Below, piece by piece: positions 25,767 through 32,727 of a stretch of DNA of 47,566 bases. Each line of letters begins with the position of its first letter. Position 1 is the stretch's first letter. Source of the stretch: Bacillus sp. 103mf (GTDB taxonomy: Bacteria > Bacillota > Bacilli > Bacillales > Bacillaceae_G); assembly GCF_900116295.1 (NCBI RefSeq), contig NZ_FPAF01000023.1:1-47566 (forward strand). Reading direction: 5' to 3'. The position numbers were made by a program, and so were the translations under genes. The notes below the pieces were generated by a model that saw only the letters and a program-made list of their open reading frames with translations, was not told the origin of the DNA and made no database searches.

Positions 25767-26055
25767 CTGCTTCACCCCTCAAATCAAGAGTATTATAAAT
25801 GCACAAAAATGTGCAAAATCACAACTAAATACGACTAACGCAAATTACGTAGCCTTTTCCCTCTAAAAAGATAGATACGTTGAGTGTTTCTAACTGCTCA
25901 AAAAAGAAAAATGGCTTCTATAAGAAAACCATCATTCTGTTTCATAATCTGCTGATTTTACTATCTTTTCCAATAGAAGCAAAAATATACATTGTTCTCA
26001 ACGCAGAAAATCATATATTGGCATTTTATAATGTTAACACAACCAAAAATAACCG
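25767..26055 (-). promoter_or_regulatory. ybxB-rpoB intergenic region with candidate rpoB promoter
   Basis: This 289-base AT-rich gap holds a candidate sigma-A promoter on the minus strand: TTGCTT (25982-25977), a 16-bp spacer, TAAAAT (25960-25955). Near the gene, TGCACA-aaaa-TGTGCA (25800-25815) forms a short hairpin 20 or so bases upstream of the rpoB RBS, next to a TATAAT-like box that lacks a good -35. No coding frame or terminator stands out. Confidence 0.4.
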
Positions 26056-26655
26056 TCAACGTTTTTTTGATTTTATGATATAATAGCCTTTTTTCTTTTC
26101 TACGACTTCCACAACATCGAACACTTCTTCTAATTTTTTCATTGCAGATGGCGCACCTTGCTTTTTCTGAATTACAATCCAAAGCTCACCGCCCGGCACA
26201 AGATGATTCACCGCTTCTTCTAAAATTTCATGCACAACTTGTTTTCCAGCACGAATTGGCGGATTAGATAAAATAGCAGCATATTCTCCACTCACATTTT
26301 CATATACACTACTTTGATAGATTTGGACATTTCCAATTCGGTTATTAGCAGCGTTTTCTTTCGCAAGCCCAAGCGCCCTTTCGTTTACATCCACCATATG
26401 AACTACGCGCCCTTGAAACTCTTTCGCTAAAGATAAACCAATTGGACCATACCCACACCCGACATCCAACACATCACCTTGAACATCTGACATTTGAAAC
26501 GTTTCAATTAAAAGACGAGAACCAAAATCCACTTCATTTTTTGAAAATACTCCGTGGTCAGATAAGAAAACAAATTGAGATCCTCTAAGCGTATATTCCC
26601 AACGTTTACGATCACTTTTGCTAGAAGGATCATTAGAAAAATAATGGTCTGCCAT
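26056..26655 (-). CDS. ybxB: Class I SAM-dependent methyltransferase YbxB (RsmC-like)
   Basis: YbxB resembles the catalytic domain of the 16S rRNA guanine N2-methyltransferase RsmC/RlmG; its substrate in Bacillus is not firmly established. The 199-residue product has the SAM-binding motif I 'VLDVGCGYGPIGLSLA' at about 62-77, 'MVDVNERALGLAKENAANN' (motif II) and the N2-guanine methylase motif IV 'ILSNPPIRAGK'. The frame extends 23 codons upstream, but that stretch runs through the rplL terminator, so ATG at 26655 behind GAGGTGG is chosen. It lies between rplL and rpoB as in B. subtilis. Confidence 0.93.
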   Translation of the reverse strand: MADHYFSNDPSSKSDRKRWEYTLRGSQFVFLSDHGVFSKNEVDFGSRLLIETFQMSDVQGDVLDVGCGYGPIGLSLAKEFQGRVVHMVDVNERALGLAKENAANNRIGNVQIYQSSVYENVSGEYAAILSNPPIRAGKQVVHEILEEAVNHLVPGGELWIVIQKKQGAPSAMKKLEEVFDVVEVVEKKKGYYIIKSKKR

Positions 26656-26680
26656 ATGGCCACCTCTTTTCTTTACAGTT

Positions 26681-26715
26681 AAAAAAAAAGCTCGCATGAG
26701 AGCGAGCTTTTTTTT
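26681..26715 (-). terminator. rplJL terminator
   Basis: GCTCGC pairs with GCGAGC (26690-26695 and 26702-26707), extended by facing A8-9 and T8 tracts, directly after rplL. It has U-runs in both directions. It separates rplJL from ybxB-rpoBC; readthrough probably feeds ybxB since no strong promoter is visible between them. Confidence 0.9.
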
Positions 26716-26731
26716 AAGCTTCAAAAGTTAA

Positions 26732-27094
26732 TTACTTAACTTCTACAGCAGCGCCAACTTCTTCAAGTTTAGCTTTGATTTCTTCAGCTTCTTCTTTAGA
26801 AACGCCTTCTTTAACTGCTTTTGGAGTGTTGTCAGCTACTTCTTTAGCTTCTTTTAATCCAAGACCAGTGATTTCACGAACAACTTTGATAACTTTGATT
26901 TTTTGAGCGCCTGCATCAGCAAGTACTACATCAAATTCAGTTTTCTCAGCAGCAGCTTCACCAGCAGCGCCACCCATAACAGCTACAGGAGCAGCAGCAG
27001 TTACGCCGAATTCTTCCTCGATAGCTTTTACTAAGTCGTTAAGTTCTAATACAGTCATATTTTTAACTGCTTCAATGATTTGTTCTTTAGTCAT
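26732..27094 (-). CDS. rplL: 50S ribosomal protein L7/L12
   Basis: L7/L12 forms the mobile stalk that recruits translational GTPases; multiple dimers bind L10. The 120-residue product has the N-terminal dimerisation helices ([20 protein letters not shown]), an Ala/Gly hinge ([20 protein letters not shown], about 33-52) and the C-terminal factor-binding domain with '[20 protein letters not shown]'. It follows rplJ by 70 bases and is controlled with it through the L10 leader. ATG follows GGGAGG. Confidence 0.98.
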   Translation of the reverse strand: MTKEQIIEAVKNMTVLELNDLVKAIEEEFGVTAAAPVAVMGGAAGEAAAEKTEFDVVLADAGAQKIKVIKVVREITGLGLKEAKEVADNTPKAVKEGVSKEEAEEIKAKLEEVGAAVEVK

Positions 27095-27164
27095 TGTAAA
27101 TATCCTCCCTTATTAAATAAGTTCATATTGTTTGATCGATAACACGTAATTATCTTTTAAAAAA

Positions 27165-27665
27165 TTAAGCGCCTTGCTCTTCTTTTTGATCAGCAACAGC
27201 TTTTGCAGCAAGTGCAAGGTTGCGGATTGGAGCTTGAAGAACGCTAAGAAGCATAGAAAGTAAGCCTTCACGTGATGGAAGAGTAGCGATAGCTTTAACC
27301 TCATCAACAGTTACAAGTTTACCTTCGATTACACCAGCTTTAATTTCTAAAGCTTCGTGTGTTTTCGCGAAGTCGTTTAATACTTTTGCAGGAGCAACTA
27401 CATCTTCGTTACTGAACGCGATAGCGTTTGGTCCTGTTAGGTATTCATTTAACTCAGTTAGTTCAGCAACTTCTGCAGCACGACGAGTTAAAGAGTTTTT
27501 GTAAACTTTGAACTCAACGCCAGCTTCACGTAATGTTTTACGTAATTCTGTTACTTCAGATACTGTTAAACCACGATAGTCAACAACGATTGTTGATTTA
27601 CTTTCGCTAAGTTTACCAGCGATTTCAGTTACAACATGTTGCTTTGCTTCGATTGCTTTAGTCAT
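27165..27665 (-). CDS. rplJ: 50S ribosomal protein L10
   Basis: L10 is the base of the L7/L12 stalk. The 166-residue product starts [20 protein letters not shown] and contains '[20 protein letters not shown]', '[15 protein letters not shown]' and a C-terminal helix for L12 dimers. The frame is open 26 codons further upstream, but those codons lie inside the leader attenuator; ATG at 27665 follows AGGAGGTG. In B. subtilis the L10-L12 complex is known to bind the leader and cause premature termination. Confidence 0.97.
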   Translation of the reverse strand: MTKAIEAKQHVVTEIAGKLSESKSTIVVDYRGLTVSEVTELRKTLREAGVEFKVYKNSLTRRAAEVAELTELNEYLTGPNAIAFSNEDVVAPAKVLNDFAKTHEALEIKAGVIEGKLVTVDEVKAIATLPSREGLLSMLLSVLQAPIRNLALAAKAVADQKEEQGA

Positions 27666-27851
27666 GTTATTACACCTCCTGTAGATTATATAGAAGATGT
27701 ACCGAAAGTGCACTAAAAAGCCTCCGTGCCCAGTTATAGACATGGAGGCATATAGTCACAGAAAAATTCCGTTCCGTATATTTACACCTCGGTAGGATAT
27801 TAAGCCAAATTGGCACCTACTGTCTACGGTACACTATTAAAATTCACAACA
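27666..27851 (-). ncRNA. Ribosomal protein L10 leader
   Basis: The RNA between the rplJ promoter and rplJ matches the L10 leader architecture: a structured 5' part around 27840-27775 that includes 'GTACCGTAGACAGTAGGTGC', and a terminator hairpin (GCCTCC with GGAGGC, 27749-27720, followed by a U-run) just before the rplJ RBS. In B. subtilis binding of L10(L12)4 to such a leader favours the terminator, giving autoregulation. Assignment rests on position, motif and terminator. Confidence 0.8.
27714..27749 (-). terminator. Attenuator of the L10 leader
   Basis: On the minus strand GCCTCC (27749-27744) pairs with GGAGGC (27725-27720) and is followed by TTTTT. It lies about 50 bases upstream of the rplJ start and is the regulated terminator of the leader. 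Confidence 0.85.
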
Positions 27852-27857
27852 TAGATA

Positions 27858-27886
27858 ATTATATTAGAACTTCGTTACGAAGTCAA
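27858..27886 (-). promoter_or_regulatory. rplJL promoter
   Basis: On the minus strand TTGACT (27886-27881), a 17-bp spacer and TATAAT (27863-27858), a near-consensus sigma-A promoter. A 15-bp palindrome (ACTTCGTAACGAAGT, 27883-27869) overlaps the end of the -35 and fills most of the spacer. Confidence 0.85.
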
Positions 27887-27896
27887 CTTCCAATTT

Positions 27897-28589
27897 TTAC
27901 GCAATAGTAGAAACGTCAACGCGTACGCCAGGTCCCATTGTAGAAGCAACTGTTACGTTCTTCATGTAAGTACCTTTTGCAGCAGCTGGCTTAGCTTTTA
28001 AAAGCGCATCAGCAACTGTTTCTAAGTTTTCAACTAATTTCGCATCTTCGAAAGATACTTTACCAATTGGTACATGGATGTTACCAGCTTTATCAACGCG
28101 GTATTCTACTTTACCAGCTTTGATTTCGTTAACTGCTTTTGTTACGTCGAAAGTAACTGTTCCAGTTTTAGGGTTTGGCATTAAACCTTTAGGTCCTAAT
28201 ACACGACCAAGTTTACCAACTTCACCCATCATGTCAGGAGTTGCTACTACTACATCAAAATCGAACCAACCTTGTTGGATTTTGTTGATGTAATCTGCAT
28301 CACCTACGAAGTCAGCTCCAGCTGCTTCAGCTTCTTTTAATTTTTCGCCTTTAGCAAATACTAATACACGTTGTACTTTACCAGTACCGTGTGGAAGAAC
28401 AACTGCACCACGAATTTGTTGGTCAGCTTTCTTAGGGTCAACACCTAAACGGAATGCAGCTTCTACACTTGCATCAAATTTAGCTGTGTTTGTTTTCTTT
28501 ACTAATTCTACTGCCTCTGTTGCAGAGTAAGCAGTCGCACGATCAACAAGCTTTGCAGCTTCTACGTACTTTTTACCTCTTTTAGCCAT
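27897..28589 (-). CDS. rplA: 50S ribosomal protein L1
   Basis: L1 forms the mobile stalk at the E site that guides deacylated tRNA out. The 230-residue product has the two-domain architecture: N-terminal part with '[20 protein letters not shown]' (about 33-52), a central domain 2, and '[20 protein letters not shown]' (about 128-147), the family signature, ending '[14 protein letters not shown]'. In enterobacteria L1 represses its own operon. ATG follows GAGGAGG, 180 bases after rplK. Confidence 0.98.
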   Translation of the reverse strand: MAKRGKKYVEAAKLVDRATAYSATEAVELVKKTNTAKFDASVEAAFRLGVDPKKADQQIRGAVVLPHGTGKVQRVLVFAKGEKLKEAEAAGADFVGDADYINKIQQGWFDFDVVVATPDMMGEVGKLGRVLGPKGLMPNPKTGTVTFDVTKAVNEIKAGKVEYRVDKAGNIHVPIGKVSFEDAKLVENLETVADALLKAKPAAAKGTYMKNVTVASTMGPGVRVDVSTIA

Positions 28590-28713
28590 TTTATTTCCTC
28601 CTCAATGTGGTTTTAGCGGAATAACCTCCCACGTTTACGCCTTATTTTCGATACAATCCGAGGATGTGCGCCCACCCTTTTATTTAAAAAACGACATTCA
28701 TTTACGATAATAA

Positions 28714-28746
28714 AGGTTGCGAATTGGAACTCCAGACCCGCAACCT
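28714..28746 (-). promoter_or_regulatory. Hairpin in the rplK-rplA gap
   Basis: AGGTTGCG pairs with CGCAACCT, a perfect eight-pair stem with a 17-base loop, 25 bases after the rplK stop. On the transcribed strand TTATTATCG follows, so it could act as a weak terminator or as a protein-binding or processing site. The 180-base gap has no reading frame. Confidence 0.55.
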
Positions 28747-28769
28747 CTTTTACAAAATAACAAATCGAA

Positions 28770-29195
28770 TTAGTCTTCGATAACAATGCCCATACTGCGT
28801 GCAGTACCTTCAACCATACGCATTGCAGCTTCTACGCTAGCAGCGTTTAGGTCAGGCATTTTAGTTTCAGCGATTTCGCGAACTTTATCACGCTTAACAG
28901 TTGCCACTTTATTACGGTTTGGTTCACCAGAACCAGACTCGATACCAGCTACTTTCTTAAGAAGAACAGCAGCAGGAGGAGTTTTAGTAATGAAAGTGAA
29001 TGAACGGTCTTCAAATACTGTAATTTCAACAGGAATGATTAGACCAGCTTGATCTGCTGTACGAGCGTTGAACTCTTTACAGAAGCCCATGATGTTAACA
29101 CCCGCTTGTCCTAATGCTGGACCAACTGGTGGAGCTGGGTTAGCTTTACCTGCAGGAATTTGAAGTTTTACCATTTTAATTACCTTTTTAGCCAC
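28770..29195 (-). CDS. rplK: 50S ribosomal protein L11
   Basis: L11 and its rRNA form the GTPase-associated centre, the thiostrepton target and the sensor for RelA. The 141-residue product begins with GTG ([20 protein letters not shown]) six bases after AAGGAGGTG; an ATG three codons upstream overlaps the RBS and gives an atypical N-terminus. Signature '[20 protein letters not shown]' is at about 21-40, and the RNA-binding C-terminal domain ends '[14 protein letters not shown]'. Confidence 0.97.
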
Positions 29196-29230
29196 GAGAC
29201 ACACCTCCTTAAGTCCGTGATGTGGTCAAT

Positions 29231-29249
29231 GGGCAATTATTTTTTGCCC
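29231..29249 (-). promoter_or_regulatory. Hairpin in the rplK leader
   Basis: GGGCAA pairs with TTGCCC around a seven-base loop in the short rplK 5' leader, about 35 bases before the start codon. It could be a regulatory site for L1 or L11, but I cannot match it to a known binding motif. Confidence 0.4.
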
Positions 29250-29260
29250 TCCCACTTCAT

Positions 29261-29290
29261 ATTTTATCTTTAGCGATAAAATTTTTTCAA
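29261..29290 (-). promoter_or_regulatory. rplKA promoter
   Basis: On the minus strand TTGAAA (29290-29285), an 18-bp spacer and TAAAAT (29266-29261), downstream of the nusG terminator. It would start the rplK-rplA unit with a leader of about 60 nt. The -35 overlaps the terminator's U-run. Confidence 0.6.
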
Positions 29291-29315
29291 AAAACGTCTC
29301 CGTTTCCGAAGACGT
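29288..29315 (-). terminator. nusG terminator
   Basis: A nine-pair stem, ACGTCTTCG with CGGAGACGT (one G-U pair), GAAA loop, followed by a run of six T on the minus strand, 50 bases after the nusG stop. It ends the rpmG-secE-nusG unit. Confidence 0.9.
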
Positions 29316-29365
29316 ACTGACTTTAAAGATATTATCACTTTTTACAATTCATTTCAAGTTTGATT

Positions 29366-29899
29366 TTATAATTTTTCAATTTGGTGGAAGTCTAGCTCAA
29401 CTGAAGTTTCGCGACCAAACATATCAACAAGTACTGTAACTCTTTGTTTTTCTAAGTCAATTTCATTAATAGCACCTGTATAGTTTGCAAATGGGCCTTC
29501 ATTCACACGTACAGTCTCATGAAGTTCAAAATCAAAGTCAACTACTTCATTTTCCATCCCCATGTGTTTTAAAATCACAACTACTTCTTCTTCTAATAAC
29601 GGAGATGGTTTTGAACCAGATCCAGAAGAACCAACAAACCCTGTTACCCCCGGCGTATTGCGGACAACATACCAAGAATCATCTGTCATGATAAGTTCTA
29701 CTAATACGTAACCTGGAAATACTTTTCTCTTAGTTACTTTCTCTTTTCCGTTTTTCATTTCTACTTCTGTTTCCTCTGGAACAATAACACGGAAAATCTT
29801 ATCTTGCATACCCATTGATTCTACACGTTTCTCTAGGTTCGTTTTTACTTTATTTTCATATCCAGAATAAGTATGGACAACATACCAACGTTTTTCCAT
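29366..29899 (-). CDS. nusG: Transcription termination/antitermination factor NusG
   Basis: NusG binds RNA polymerase and, in Bacillus, stimulates pausing through contacts with the non-template strand; it also links polymerase to the ribosome via S10. The 177-residue product has the NGN domain from 'MEKRWYVVHTYSGYENKVKT' with 'VFPGYVLVELIMTDDSWYVV' and a C-terminal KOW domain 'ETVRVNEGPFANYTGAINEI'. It starts with ATG. The GGAGGG Shine-Dalgarno is 21 bases from the AUG in sequence, with a small hairpin between them (listed separately). Confidence 0.98.
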   Translation of the reverse strand: MEKRWYVVHTYSGYENKVKTNLEKRVESMGMQDKIFRVIVPEETEVEMKNGKEKVTKRKVFPGYVLVELIMTDDSWYVVRNTPGVTGFVGSSGSGSKPSPLLEEEVVVILKHMGMENEVVDFDFELHETVRVNEGPFANYTGAINEIDLEKQRVTVLVDMFGRETSVELDFHQIEKL

Positions 29900-29905
29900 T
29901 GATTT

Positions 29906-29926
29906 AGGACGACCGTCCTTCCCTCC
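29906..29926 (-). promoter_or_regulatory. nusG RBS with an intervening hairpin
   Basis: Between GGAGGG (29926-29921) and the nusG AUG lies AGGAC-ggtc-GTCCT (29919-29906), a perfect five-pair stem with a four-base loop. Unfolded, the Shine-Dalgarno is 21 bases from AUG, too far. With the 14-base hairpin folded, the effective spacing drops to about seven. An AGGA within the stem could itself act as a weak Shine-Dalgarno if unfolded. Confidence 0.55.
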
Positions 29927-29951
29927 CTGACGTACATTTTTTCGCGCAAAT

Positions 29952-29976
29952 GAAAAAACCCGTTCACCGGGCTTTT
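29952..29976 (-). terminator. Terminator between secE and nusG
   Basis: On the minus strand AAGCCCG pairs with CGGGTTT around GTGAA, followed by TTTTT, 50 bases after the secE stop. It would reduce readthrough from secE into nusG and so set their ratio; no strong promoter is visible between it and nusG, so termination must be partial. Confidence 0.7.
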
Positions 29977-30025
29977 ACACAGTTCGTATAAATAACATTA
30001 ACATTATATCATGTATAAGTGCTTC

Positions 30026-30205
30026 TTATTCAAGAATTAAACGAATTAAAGAAGAAATCCCCATATCCACCACTGCAAAGAAAACTGCACAGAACACAAC
30101 GGTTGCAATTACAGTAAGTGTCGAACGGAATAATTCATCTTTTTTCGGCCAACTTACTTTTTTCATTTCACGGCTTACATCGCCAAAAAAGTTCGTCAAA
30201 CGCAT
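30026..30205 (-). CDS. secE: Protein translocase subunit SecE
   Basis: SecE clamps SecY in the translocon. The 59-residue product, MRLTNFFGDVSREMKKVSWP onward, is the short Firmicute form: an amphipathic helix with the conserved 'EMKKVSWPKKDEL', then a single membrane helix 'STLTVIATVVFCAVFFAVVD' (about 28-47). ATG follows GGAGGTTCC. It lies between rpmG and nusG, the normal order, and partners with SecY encoded at 4157-2859. Its small size hides it from length-filtered ORF lists. Confidence 0.97.
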   Translation of the reverse strand: MRLTNFFGDVSREMKKVSWPKKDELFRSTLTVIATVVFCAVFFAVVDMGISSLIRLILE

Positions 30206-30237
30206 TTCCGGAACCTCCAGTGCATAATTACGATTAT

Positions 30238-30384
30238 TTATTTTGTTTCCTTATGAATCATATGCGCATTGCATGTTTTACAAAATTTCTTTATCTCAAG
30301 ACGCTCTACTGAGCTTATATCTTTCATTGTGGAATAGTTTCGATTATTACACTTTTCACATGCGAGTACAACTTTTTTTCTCAT
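30238..30384 (-). CDS. rpmG: 50S ribosomal protein L33 (zinc-binding form)
   Basis: This 48-residue product, [20 protein letters not shown] onward, is L33 with an intact zinc ribbon: C9, C12, C35 and C38. B. cereus genomes carry several rpmG copies of which some lack cysteines; this is a C+ copy. The equivalent locus next to secE in B. subtilis 168 is, as I recall, frameshifted, but here the frame is whole. No strong Shine-Dalgarno is visible: GGTGTAACAG precedes the ATG. It is too short for standard ORF cut-offs. Confidence 0.93.
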   Translation of the reverse strand: MRKKVVLACEKCNNRNYSTMKDISSVERLEIKKFCKTCNAHMIHKETK

Positions 30385-30419
30385 CTGTTACACCAGCCTT
30401 GTAACATTATTTCATTAAA

Positions 30420-30449
30420 AATGTATCATACAATAAAATACAATGTCAA
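30420..30449 (-). promoter_or_regulatory. rpmG-secE-nusG promoter
   Basis: On the minus strand a consensus TTGACA (30449-30444), an 18-bp spacer and TACATT (30425-30420), about 35 bp upstream of the rpmG start. Confidence 0.65.
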
Positions 30450-30470
30450 TGACACTTCCCACCTACTCCA

Positions 30471-30502
30471 AAAAGAAAAGGAGAGGAAAAACCTCTCTTT
30501 TC
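30471..30502 (-). terminator. sigH-side terminator
   Basis: GAGAGG pairs with CCTCTC around AAAAA/TTTTT, and the minus strand continues CTTTTCTTTTT. It lies about 220 bases after the sigH stop and just upstream of the rpmG promoter, so it most likely ends the sigH transcript. Confidence 0.7.
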
Positions 30503-30718
30503 TATTAATCTACTATTTTAATATACTTTTAAGAAGCATCTATATAAACCCATTTTTGTTTCTTAACATATAAGCCGCTGCTTTATAAAATAAAAATGAC
30601 CTGTTCGCTTTCGCCCTTTATTTTAATTCGTGTATTTTTGGCAAAAGGATCTGACCGCTTCTATGTATAGCCAAATACCTTCTCCCCTCTAAAAAGGATT
30701 CGATTTTTCAATTGGCAT
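30503..30718. other. AT-rich gap downstream of sigH, no gene seen
   Basis: These 216 bases carry no convincing reading frame. TTTGGC with GCCAAA (about 30635-30675) could form a loose hairpin, and A/T tracts are common. It would be a long 3' untranslated region of sigH up to the terminator at 30471-30502. Confidence 0.5.
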
Positions 30719-31399
30719 TTATATATTTCGCTTAATGGAGGACGCATTAACAGTTGCCGTTTCTCTCATTTCCATATAACGTTCTAGTTTTCTTTTCACT
30801 CGTTGCAGAGCATTATCAATGGATTTCACATGACGATTCAATTGCTCTGAAATCTCTTGATACGATCTTCCATCTAAGTACAAAGACAGTACTTTTCTTT
30901 CTAAATCGCTTAATAATTCAGATATTTTAGATTCTATATCAACATACTCTTCTTGGCTAATAATCATCTCTTCAGGATCCGTCATCTTCGCCTCAGATAT
31001 AACATCTAACAGAGTTCGATCAGATTCTTCATCATAAATTGGCTTGTCTAAAGACACGTACGAATTTAAAGGAATATGTTTCTGCCTTGTCGCAGTTTTA
31101 ATAGCGGTGATAATTTGGCGTGTAATACATAATTCCGCAAAAGCTTTAAAAGAAGATAGCTTGTCCTCTTTATAATCACGAATCGCCTTAAATAATCCAA
31201 TCATACCTTCTTGAATAATATCTTCACGATCAGCACCAACCAAAAAATAAGATCTTGATTTTGCACGAACAAAGTTTTTGTACTTATGAATCAAATACTC
31301 TAGCGCATCTACATTACCTTTCCTTACTAATTCAACTATCTCTTCATCCTCTAAACCACTAAATATAACACTGTTGTCGCTTGCGAAGTCTGCTTCCAA
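30719..31399 (-). CDS. sigH: RNA polymerase sigma-H factor
   Basis: Sigma-H directs transcription at the transition to stationary phase, competence and early sporulation. The 226-residue product has region 2 'KYKNFVRAKSRSYFLVGADR' and 'DIIQEGMIGLFKAIRDYKED' (about 43-80), the linker 'ATRQKHIPLNSYVSLDKPI', and region 4 'LSDLERKVLSLYLDGRSYQE' with helix-turn-helix 'ISEQLNRHVKSIDNALQRVK'. The start is TTG behind GGAGGG. It has its own sigma-A promoter 34 bp upstream. The N-terminus is more variable than the rest, so a slightly later start cannot be ruled out. Confidence 0.97.
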   Translation of the reverse strand: MEADFASDNSVIFSGLEDEEIVELVRKGNVDALEYLIHKYKNFVRAKSRSYFLVGADREDIIQEGMIGLFKAIRDYKEDKLSSFKAFAELCITRQIITAIKTATRQKHIPLNSYVSLDKPIYDEESDRTLLDVISEAKMTDPEEMIISQEEYVDIESKISELLSDLERKVLSLYLDGRSYQEISEQLNRHVKSIDNALQRVKRKLERYMEMRETATVNASSIKRNI

Positions 31400-31432
31400 T
31401 CTGATCCCTCCGACCGCTAGTTATTTAGCAAT

Positions 31433-31462
31433 ATTATACAGTAAGAAATTGGAGAGCGTCAA
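31433..31462 (-). promoter_or_regulatory. sigH promoter
   Basis: On the minus strand TTGACG (31462-31457), an 18-bp spacer and TATAAT (31438-31433), just after the rae1 stop. In B. subtilis sigH is made from a sigma-A promoter repressed by AbrB. The -35 lies in an inverted repeat (GAGGGCGT with ACGCTCTC, about 31476-31453) that includes the last codons of rae1. Confidence 0.8.
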
Positions 31463-31466
31463 CATT

Positions 31467-31979
31467 TCAACGCCCTCCTCGTCTTAATTTTTCTAATTTT
31501 TCTGTAACTTCTTCACTAAATATCGTTCGCATAGCCGGTTGCGTTTCTTTTGTTTTCTTCGTTTCATGACGTACGGTTCGTTCCATCGCCTGAACTTCTA
31601 TCTCTAACTCACGCGCTGATTTACGCAGAGCACCTTGTCCAAAAATAGCCCACTGCTCTGTGTAATCAGACGTCGCAACATAAATACGCGTATTAATATT
31701 ACGTAGTTCAATTGCGAGTTGCTCAATTTTCTCATCGGCCGTTTGGTTCTTTCTTGTAAAAATCACGTCAACACGCGCTTGTTTCATCTTCTTTTCAATT
31801 CCATAAACAGAATACGCATCAAACACAATCATAACTTTCGTGCCTGTATATCCTTGATAATCTGCCATTTTATCAATAAGTAAGTCGCGTGAAGCCTGCA
31901 AGTCTACATCCCTTAGCTTTCTCAAATCTGCCCAAGCCCCAATAATATTGTAGCCATCAACGATTAAAATATCATTCAT
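31467..31979 (-). CDS. rae1: Ribosome-dependent mRNA endonuclease Rae1 (YacP, NYN domain)
   Basis: Rae1, formerly YacP, cuts certain mRNAs in the ribosomal A site in a translation-dependent way in B. subtilis. The 170-residue product is a PIN-like NYN domain with the acidic signature 'ILIVDGYNIIGAWADLRKLR' at 4-23, a second acidic site 'KVMIVFDAYSV' at about 48-58 and 'YVATSDYTEQWAIFGQGALR' near 99-118, plus a charged C-terminal helix. ATG is one base beyond rlmB's last codon region (spacing two bases), so the genes are co-translated. Confidence 0.92.
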   Translation of the reverse strand: MNDILIVDGYNIIGAWADLRKLRDVDLQASRDLLIDKMADYQGYTGTKVMIVFDAYSVYGIEKKMKQARVDVIFTRKNQTADEKIEQLAIELRNINTRIYVATSDYTEQWAIFGQGALRKSARELEIEVQAMERTVRHETKKTKETQPAMRTIFSEEVTEKLEKLRRGGR

Positions 31980-31981
31980 TC

Positions 31982-32725
31982 TTACTTACCGATTGGATGA
32001 CGTTTCCGATACACTTCATACATTAACAAGCTAGCAGCAACTGAAGCATTCAAGGATGTAACTTTACCAGCCATCGGCAAATGGATGAGGAAATCGCATT
32101 TCTCGCCAATAAGGCGACTCATACCTTTCCCCTCACTACCAATCACTAAGCCAATTGGCATATTTCCATCTAAATTACGATAGTCATCTTTTCCTTTTGC
32201 ATCTGTACCTGCAATCCAAAGTCCACGCTCTTTTAACTCATCAATCGTTCTCGATAAATTTGTCACACGAGCTACCGGAACATACTCAATCGCTCCCGTC
32301 GAAGCCTTTGCAACTGCCGCTGTTAAACCAACCGCTCTGCGCTTTGGAATAATAATACCGTGAGCTCCTACCGCATCTGCCGTACGCATAATAGAACCTA
32401 AGTTGTGTGGATCTTCAATCTCATCAAGAATTAAAAAGAAAGGATCTTCATTCCGCTTCGCTGCTACTGCAAATAAATCCTCTAAGTCTGCATATTCATA
32501 TGCTGCCACTTGTGCAATTACACCTTGATGATTCCCCTCTACAAGTTGATCTAATTTTTTCTTTGGCGCATTCTGTACTAAAATTTTATTTTCTTTCGCT
32601 AATGCAAGTACAATTTGCACTTGTCCTTTCGCAGCACCTTCTGCAATCCAAATCTTATTAATATCACGACCTGATCTCAGCGCTTCAATTACAGGGTTAC
32701 GACCAATAATATATTCACTATTCAC
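31982..32725 (-). CDS. rlmB: 23S rRNA (guanosine-2'-O-)-methyltransferase RlmB
   Basis: RlmB, a SpoU/TrmH enzyme, methylates the ribose of G2251 (E. coli numbering) in 23S rRNA. The 247-residue product has the N-terminal substrate-binding domain (about 1-75) and a trefoil-knot SPOUT domain with 'LDEIEDPHNLGSIMRTADAV' (motif 1), 'IGLVIGSEGKGM' (motif 2) and 'LPMAGKVTSLNASVAASLLM' (motif 3). The start codon is GTG behind AAGGAGG, which overlaps the end of mrnC; only two bases separate the genes. Confidence 0.95.
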   Translation of the reverse strand: MNSEYIIGRNPVIEALRSGRDINKIWIAEGAAKGQVQIVLALAKENKILVQNAPKKKLDQLVEGNHQGVIAQVAAYEYADLEDLFAVAAKRNEDPFFLILDEIEDPHNLGSIMRTADAVGAHGIIIPKRRAVGLTAAVAKASTGAIEYVPVARVTNLSRTIDELKERGLWIAGTDAKGKDDYRNLDGNMPIGLVIGSEGKGMSRLIGEKCDFLIHLPMAGKVTSLNASVAASLLMYEVYRKRHPIGK

Positions 32726-32727
32726 GC

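Noticed and set aside
25780-25815. TATAAT next to the TGCACA/TGTGCA hairpin as rpoB promoter
   Set aside because: No acceptable -35 at 16-18 bp, and the start would fall almost on the Shine-Dalgarno.
26656-26724. N-terminal extension of YbxB by 23 codons
   Set aside because: It translates the rplL terminator (poly-Lys and similar) and lacks its own RBS.
29329-29357. Promoter-like pair TTGAAA-17-TAATAT just after nusG
   Set aside because: A transcript from it would run straight into the nusG terminator within a few bases; the pair at 29261-29290 downstream is a better rplK promoter.
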